A stretch of DNA of 18,028 nucleotides. Source: JANRIC01 sp033765345. GTDB lineage: Bacteria; Bacteroidota; Bacteroidia; Cytophagales; Microscillaceae. The stretch lies in the NCBI GenBank assembly GCA_033765345.1, contig JANRIC010000050.1, forward strand, positions 1-18,028. Direction: 5' to 3'. This document shows positions 14,924 to 18,028 of this stretch, in pieces. Positions within the stretch are counted from its first letter, which is position 1; each line of letters opens with the position of its first letter. Position numbers and translations under genes: made by a program. The notes under the pieces were generated by a model. That model searched no databases, was not told the origin of the DNA, and worked only from the letters and a program-made list of their open reading frames with translations.

Positions 14924-15520
14924 ATGACCAAACAACACCTTTCCCAAGATTCCATTTTGAGGAATGTCATTGAGAGCGTAGATTTACCCGAAATTTCCTA
15001 CCGAGAAGATGTTTATCTGAATCTAATCCGGGCAATCGTTGGGCAACAGCTCTCTACTAAGGTTGCTCGTGTTATTTTTGATCGTTTTTTGAATTTATTT
15101 GAAGACCAATACCCACATCATGAATTATTATTGAGCTTACCGATTGAAACGCTGAGAAGTGTGGGTTTATCACAAGGGAAGTCTCATTATATTCAAAATA
15201 TCGCTCGTTTTGCACAAGAACAAGGGCTTAACAGAGAACTCCTTGAGCCTTTATCAGATGAAGAAATTATCAAATACCTCACTCAAATCAAAGGAGTGGG
15301 CAAATGGACGGTCGAGATGCTGCTTATGTTTACGCTTCAACGCCCGGATGTATTTCCGATTGATGACCTGGGCATCCAACAAGCTATGGTTGCCTTGTAT
15401 CTATTGGAAGAAAAAGGCAAGTATCTCAAGAAAAAAATGGTTGAAATCGCCGAACCCTGGAGGCCTTATCGTACGCTGGCATGTCGTTATCTTTGGACCT
15501 GGAAAAATAACAATCCATGA
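14924..15520 (+). CDS. DNA-3-methyladenine glycosylase II-like (AlkA/HhH-GPD)
   Basis: This 198-residue HhH-GPD DNA glycosylase should remove alkylated purines in base excision repair. LIRAIVGQQLSTKVA (34-48) is the typical AlkA 'I..QQ.S...A' helix. LTQIKGVGKWTVEMLLMF (119-136) is the helix-hairpin-helix that binds the DNA backbone. VFPIDDLGIQQA (143-154) carries the catalytic aspartate (D148). PWRPYRTLACRYLW closes the domain. It lacks the N-terminal beta domain of E. coli AlkA (282 residues), like the short bacterial and yeast Mag-type enzymes. There is no iron-sulfur cysteine cluster, so it is not an endonuclease III. It overlaps the next gene by 4 bases (ATGA). Confidence 0.9.
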   Translation: MTKQHLSQDSILRNVIESVDLPEISYREDVYLNLIRAIVGQQLSTKVARVIFDRFLNLFEDQYPHHELLLSLPIETLRSVGLSQGKSHYIQNIARFAQEQGLNRELLEPLSDEEIIKYLTQIKGVGKWTVEMLLMFTLQRPDVFPIDDLGIQQAMVALYLLEEKGKYLKKKMVEIAEPWRPYRTLACRYLWTWKNNNP

Positions 15521-16392
15521 ATGCTGAATTTGAAAAATACTACAATCAAGGGATTGCCTTCAAGCAAGAAGGCAAACACAGTTTGTCCGCCGAAGCACAT
15601 ATCAAAGCACTGGAATTTTTTGAGGATTTTGCCGAAGGTTGGCACAACGCCGGTGCTGCCCTTTTGCGTATTCAGAAGACCCAAGAAGCCGAGCCTTATC
15701 TATTAAGAGCACTGAATGAATACCAAAAAAGGCTGGATGAAGACGAAAATACAGCCTATAATTTGTTCTGGAAATCTTGTGTTTATGCCTTGCTGCATCA
15801 AAAAGAAGCTATGCTGCAAACCCTTCAGGAAGCCATCCAACATAATCCGGTTTATGCCGAAGAAGCTCCGGAGGAGGAAGATTTTGCCGAATTTCTACAA
15901 GATGAGGATTTTATTGCTTTGATCGAAGAAGAATTAAAAGCCCTAGAATTGCTTCATTATCGGGGGAAAAGCCTTTCTATGGAAGAACTTACTCCCGAAG
16001 ACCTGGAAGACCGCATCCTTTTTGTGCAAACTTTACAAAAGGCAGGTTGGGATACTCAGCAAATAGAATCTTATATTCAGGCGGGTCTGTCGGTATCACC
16101 CCAAGCTATGGGAGAATACTGCGATAATCCTGATTTTTGTATTCGTTTGAGCTATCATATCGATGAAAGCTTACTTTTTATGGAATTGCTCAACCAACAC
16201 AACGAAGAGGTACAAGCGTACAGACTTTATTTTAAAAAATCCATTCACCCAATTGTAGCGGAAGTCATCGCCTTTCAAAATATACTCTCCCCTGATAATT
16301 GGATGAATTTGATCAAAAAGCTCATTCCTTTGTGTAAAGATTTATTGTATGAATTGCCCAATGGAGTCAAAGTAAAATTAGGAAAACTTTGA
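15517..16392 (+). CDS. TPR-containing protein overlapping the glycosylase gene
   Basis: This is a 291-residue protein of unknown function. Residues 5-75 carry two clear tetratricopeptide repeats (YYNQGIAFKQEGKHSLSAEA and GWHNAGAALLRIQKTQEAEP). Residues 80-110 continue the helical pattern, and a very acidic stretch (EEAPEEEDFAEFLQDEDF) follows. The C-terminal half (155-291) is helical with no motif I know. It has no signal peptide or membrane segment. The start ATG at 15517 shares ATGA with the stop of the glycosylase, which indicates one operon and translational coupling. That suggests, but does not prove, a role linked to the glycosylase; chance packing is also possible. Confidence 0.8.
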   Translation: MNAEFEKYYNQGIAFKQEGKHSLSAEAHIKALEFFEDFAEGWHNAGAALLRIQKTQEAEPYLLRALNEYQKRLDEDENTAYNLFWKSCVYALLHQKEAMLQTLQEAIQHNPVYAEEAPEEEDFAEFLQDEDFIALIEEELKALELLHYRGKSLSMEELTPEDLEDRILFVQTLQKAGWDTQQIESYIQAGLSVSPQAMGEYCDNPDFCIRLSYHIDESLLFMELLNQHNEEVQAYRLYFKKSIHPIVAEVIAFQNILSPDNWMNLIKKLIPLCKDLLYELPNGVKVKLGKL

Positions 16393-16465
16393 GGAGATGC
16401 TAAAGGTTTAGTTGATAATTGCATTGTAATAATATTTTGATGATCCTTTATTATTTGATTTAGGT

Positions 16466-17113
16466 ATGAAAAATAGCTCGGAAATCGCCCAAATTCGCAA
16501 AGAATATACCCAAGAGTCTCTGGATGTTATAGATGTAGCCGCCGACCCAATCACACAATTTAAAAAATGGATGGATGAAGCCATTCAGGCCGAACTGCCA
16601 GAGCCAACAGCCATGACGGTTTCAACGGTTACAAAAGAAGGAAAACCACACAGCAGAATCCTTTTACTCAAAGGAGTAGATGAGCGTGGCATGGTCTTTT
16701 TTAGTAATTATTTGAGTGAAAAAGGGGAGGATATGGCGGCAAACCCATTTGTATGCCTGAATTTCTTTTGGCCAGAGCTAGAGCGGCAGGTAAGGGTAGA
16801 AGGCGAAGTGAGTAAAATCAGCGATCAGGAATCAGAAGTTTATTTTGCCAGCCGCCCCCGTGGAAGCCAGATTGGTGCCTGGGTCTCTCCCCAAAGCCAG
16901 GTGATAGAATCTAGAGAAGTGTTAGAAGAAAAAATTGCTGAGTTCAACGCCAAATTTGAAGGACAAGCCATCCCCAAACCTCCACATTGGGGGGGATACC
17001 TCCTGGTAGTAGATAAAGTAGAATTCTGGCAAGGCAGACCCAGCCGACTGCACGACCGGATTGTGTATCAGAAGAATCAGCAAGCGTGGAAGATCTTTAG
17101 AGTAGCTCCTTAA
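16466..17113 (+). CDS. pdxH: Pyridoxine/pyridoxamine 5'-phosphate oxidase
   Basis: PdxH oxidises pyridoxine 5'-phosphate or pyridoxamine 5'-phosphate to pyridoxal 5'-phosphate using FMN and oxygen. It is the last step of B6 salvage and of the DXP-dependent route. The 215-residue length is usual. IRKEYTQESL (10-19) begins the conserved part. Visible FMN- and substrate-binding blocks are SRILLLKGVDERGMVFFSNY (62-81), LNFFWPELERQVRVEG (97-112), YFASRPRGSQIGAWVSPQSQ (126-145), WGGYLLV and EFWQGRPSRLHDR (182-201). It ends in RVAP, close to the common RLAP terminus. It follows the TPR gene by 73 bases and may share its transcript. Probable termination is at 17264-17308. Confidence 0.97.
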   Translation: MKNSSEIAQIRKEYTQESLDVIDVAADPITQFKKWMDEAIQAELPEPTAMTVSTVTKEGKPHSRILLLKGVDERGMVFFSNYLSEKGEDMAANPFVCLNFFWPELERQVRVEGEVSKISDQESEVYFASRPRGSQIGAWVSPQSQVIESREVLEEKIAEFNAKFEGQAIPKPPHWGGYLLVVDKVEFWQGRPSRLHDRIVYQKNQQAWKIFRVAP

Positions 17114-17495
17114 TAGATTTATGGTTGTCTTGGCTGCCCCTTGCCCCTGTCGTTGAGATTGAAGTGTTCAAATGAATACTATTCTCAGTTAAATTGTATA
17201 GTCAAATTGAAGTGTATAATAATATGAATTTTAAACTACCCTGGTTCAAGTAATAACGAGAACATAAAAACCCGAAAGTCTGTTTCAAAAAGGCTTTTGG
17301 GTTTTTATATTAAAATCCAGCTATTTTATGAAGAATATTTTATCTTAGGCTTTCGTGGGGAGAACGTCCTAAGCCTTCGGCTGGAATTTACAAACTTTCC
17401 GAATGCTTTAAAGTGATGCTGCACAACACTTCAAAAAGCGGGGGCAAAAAAAGTCTTCCCGATATACTTAAGTATTGGGTTTTATTTTTTTAAGC
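17114..17495. other. 382-base convergent gap rich in hairpins
   Basis: No gene is seen. Besides the terminator at 17264-17308 it has CTTAGG/CCTAAG arms about 17346-17374, an AGCC-TTC-GGCT mini-hairpin just after, and GCTTT-a-AAGTG paired with CACTT-caa-AAAGC at about 17404-17442. ATTGAAGTGT occurs twice near 17160 and 17207, and its complement occurs in the last hairpin. The region separates convergent pdxH and PIN genes. Confidence 0.5.
17264..17308. terminator. Bidirectional intrinsic terminator
   Basis: ATAAAAACCC (17264-17273) and GGGTTTTTAT (17299-17308) form a perfect 10-pair stem, with inner AAAG/CTTT pairing. It gives a GGG-TTTTT tail in both directions, so it can end plus-strand transcription from pdxH and minus-strand transcription from the PIN gene. 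Confidence 0.75.
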
Positions 17496-17879
17496 TCAAA
17501 ATGGGTTAATGATAGTAAGTTGATTATCAATTATTTGGTCGTGTTGCATATCTTCAGAATATAATATTGTGCATTGATTCTCAAGTGCAGTAGCGATAAT
17601 CAGACTATCAAAATATCGATATTGGTATTGTATAGAAACCTTAAATGCTTTCCGTAAAATCTGCTCATTAATAATAGCTAAATCACATACTGCAATTAGG
17701 TTTTCGGCGTGTTGGAAAGCATCTTCTTTCGGGTAGCTCAATTTCCTGATACAGACGTTTATATTTTCGGCAATTACTTGGGTACTTATGACAGGTTTAG
17801 CTTTTACTATCAAATTTTCGGCTATAGTTTGTTTTTGTGTACCTAACTCCAATAAATAAACACAAATATTAGAATCCAA
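17496..17879 (-). CDS. PIN-domain protein, probable toxin-type RNase, start unclear
   Basis: This 127-residue protein has a PIN-domain layout with four acidic positions: D2 in (F)LDSNICVYLLE, E38 in STQVIAEN, D91 in YRYFDSLIIATALE and D110 in LYSEDMQ. PIN proteins of this size are usually VapC-like toxins cutting RNA. The frame has no ATG. It is open only from a TAA at 17891-17889, reading Q-Y-F-L-D-S-N, and the TTG at 17879-17877 is the only plausible start, which would leave the conserved aspartate at residue 2. No antitoxin gene is visible in the 149 bases upstream to the window edge; a short in-frame-ending KQVPE-stop just before could be the end of one only if most of it is lost. It may be a decayed or orphan toxin. 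Confidence 0.6.
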   Translation of the reverse strand: MDSNICVYLLELGTQKQTIAENLIVKAKPVISTQVIAENINVCIRKLSYPKEDAFQHAENLIAVCDLAIINEQILRKAFKVSIQYQYRYFDSLIIATALENQCTILYSEDMQHDQIIDNQLTIINPF

Positions 17880-17962
17880 GAAATATTGTTACTACTCAGG
17901 TACTTGTTTCAGAATTTAATTTTGTTTTTTATATTATTAAGATATAAAATTTTTATTTTTTT

Positions 17963-17980
17963 ATTTTATCATAATAAAAT
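17963..17980. repeat. AT-only inverted repeat
   Basis: ATTTTAT (17963-17969) and ATAAAAT (17974-17980) flank a 4-base loop in a stretch that is almost all A and T. It is of little weight alone but adjacent to the stronger repeat at 17994-18024. Confidence 0.3.
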
Positions 17981-17993
17981 TTCTGGATAATTT

Positions 17994-18024
17994 TGTTTGT
18001 GTAAACTTACTTATTACACAAACA
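17994..18024. repeat. Perfect 11-base inverted repeat at the right edge
   Basis: TGTTTGTGTAA (17994-18004) and TTACACAAACA (18014-18024) are exact complements with a 9-base spacer. There is no GC-rich stem or T-run, so an operator or the end of a mobile repeat is more likely than a terminator. It lies about 115 bases upstream of the PIN gene. Confidence 0.6.
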
Positions 18025-18028
18025 TATT

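Noticed and set aside
1..18028. CRISPR array
   Set aside because: No regularly spaced repeats of 24-40 bases are present, and no cas genes.

Overview
The window looks like chromosomal DNA of a member of the Bacteroidota (Cytophaga/Flavobacterium-like). This is an inference. The DNA is AT-rich, most starts lack a Shine-Dalgarno sequence, and the protein types fit: a Bacteroidota-type tyrosine recombinase, a PIG-L deacetylase with an extra C-terminal domain, and a divergent PdxY-like kinase. TAnnTTTG promoter-like boxes occur in a few upstream regions, but I could not pair any with a convincing upstream box. No species can be named.

Region A (1-5742) looks like one end of an integrated mobile element. 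A tRNA-Ser(UGA) gene (5743-5829, minus strand) has a tyrosine recombinase starting 30 bases past its 3' end, the usual arrangement of a tRNA-targeted genomic island. Moving left come an XRE-type regulator on the plus strand, a divergent membrane protein ending in a helix-turn-helix, a DUF3800 protein with a probable winged-helix C-terminus, two leucine-rich-repeat (LRR) reading frames of which the distal one is broken, and the first 21 codons of what looks like an IS66-type accessory gene at the left edge. The other end of the island and the second att copy are outside the window.

Region B (5743-17113) is mostly core-type housekeeping and envelope genes: a DUF427 protein, a pyridoxal kinase (PdxY type) convergent with a YqgE/AlgH protein, a secreted serine beta-lactamase-like hydrolase, a TPR lipoprotein-like membrane protein, a large secreted PIG-L deacetylase, a PHP-family phosphatase, an AlkA-like DNA glycosylase translationally overlapping a TPR protein, and PdxH. 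PdxY and PdxH are the two enzymes of vitamin B6 salvage, but they are 9 kb apart and not in one operon. Region C (17114-18028) holds a strong bidirectional terminator, several hairpins, a solitary PIN-domain gene without an ATG start, and a perfect 11-base inverted repeat at the right edge.

I found no CRISPR array and no system I could confidently call new. The best candidate for something undescribed is the island module 1577-4290: an XRE regulator divergent from a four-helix membrane protein with its own DNA-binding tail, a repeat-rich shared control region, and a DUF3800-winged-helix protein whose upstream region shares a 14-base sequence with that control region.
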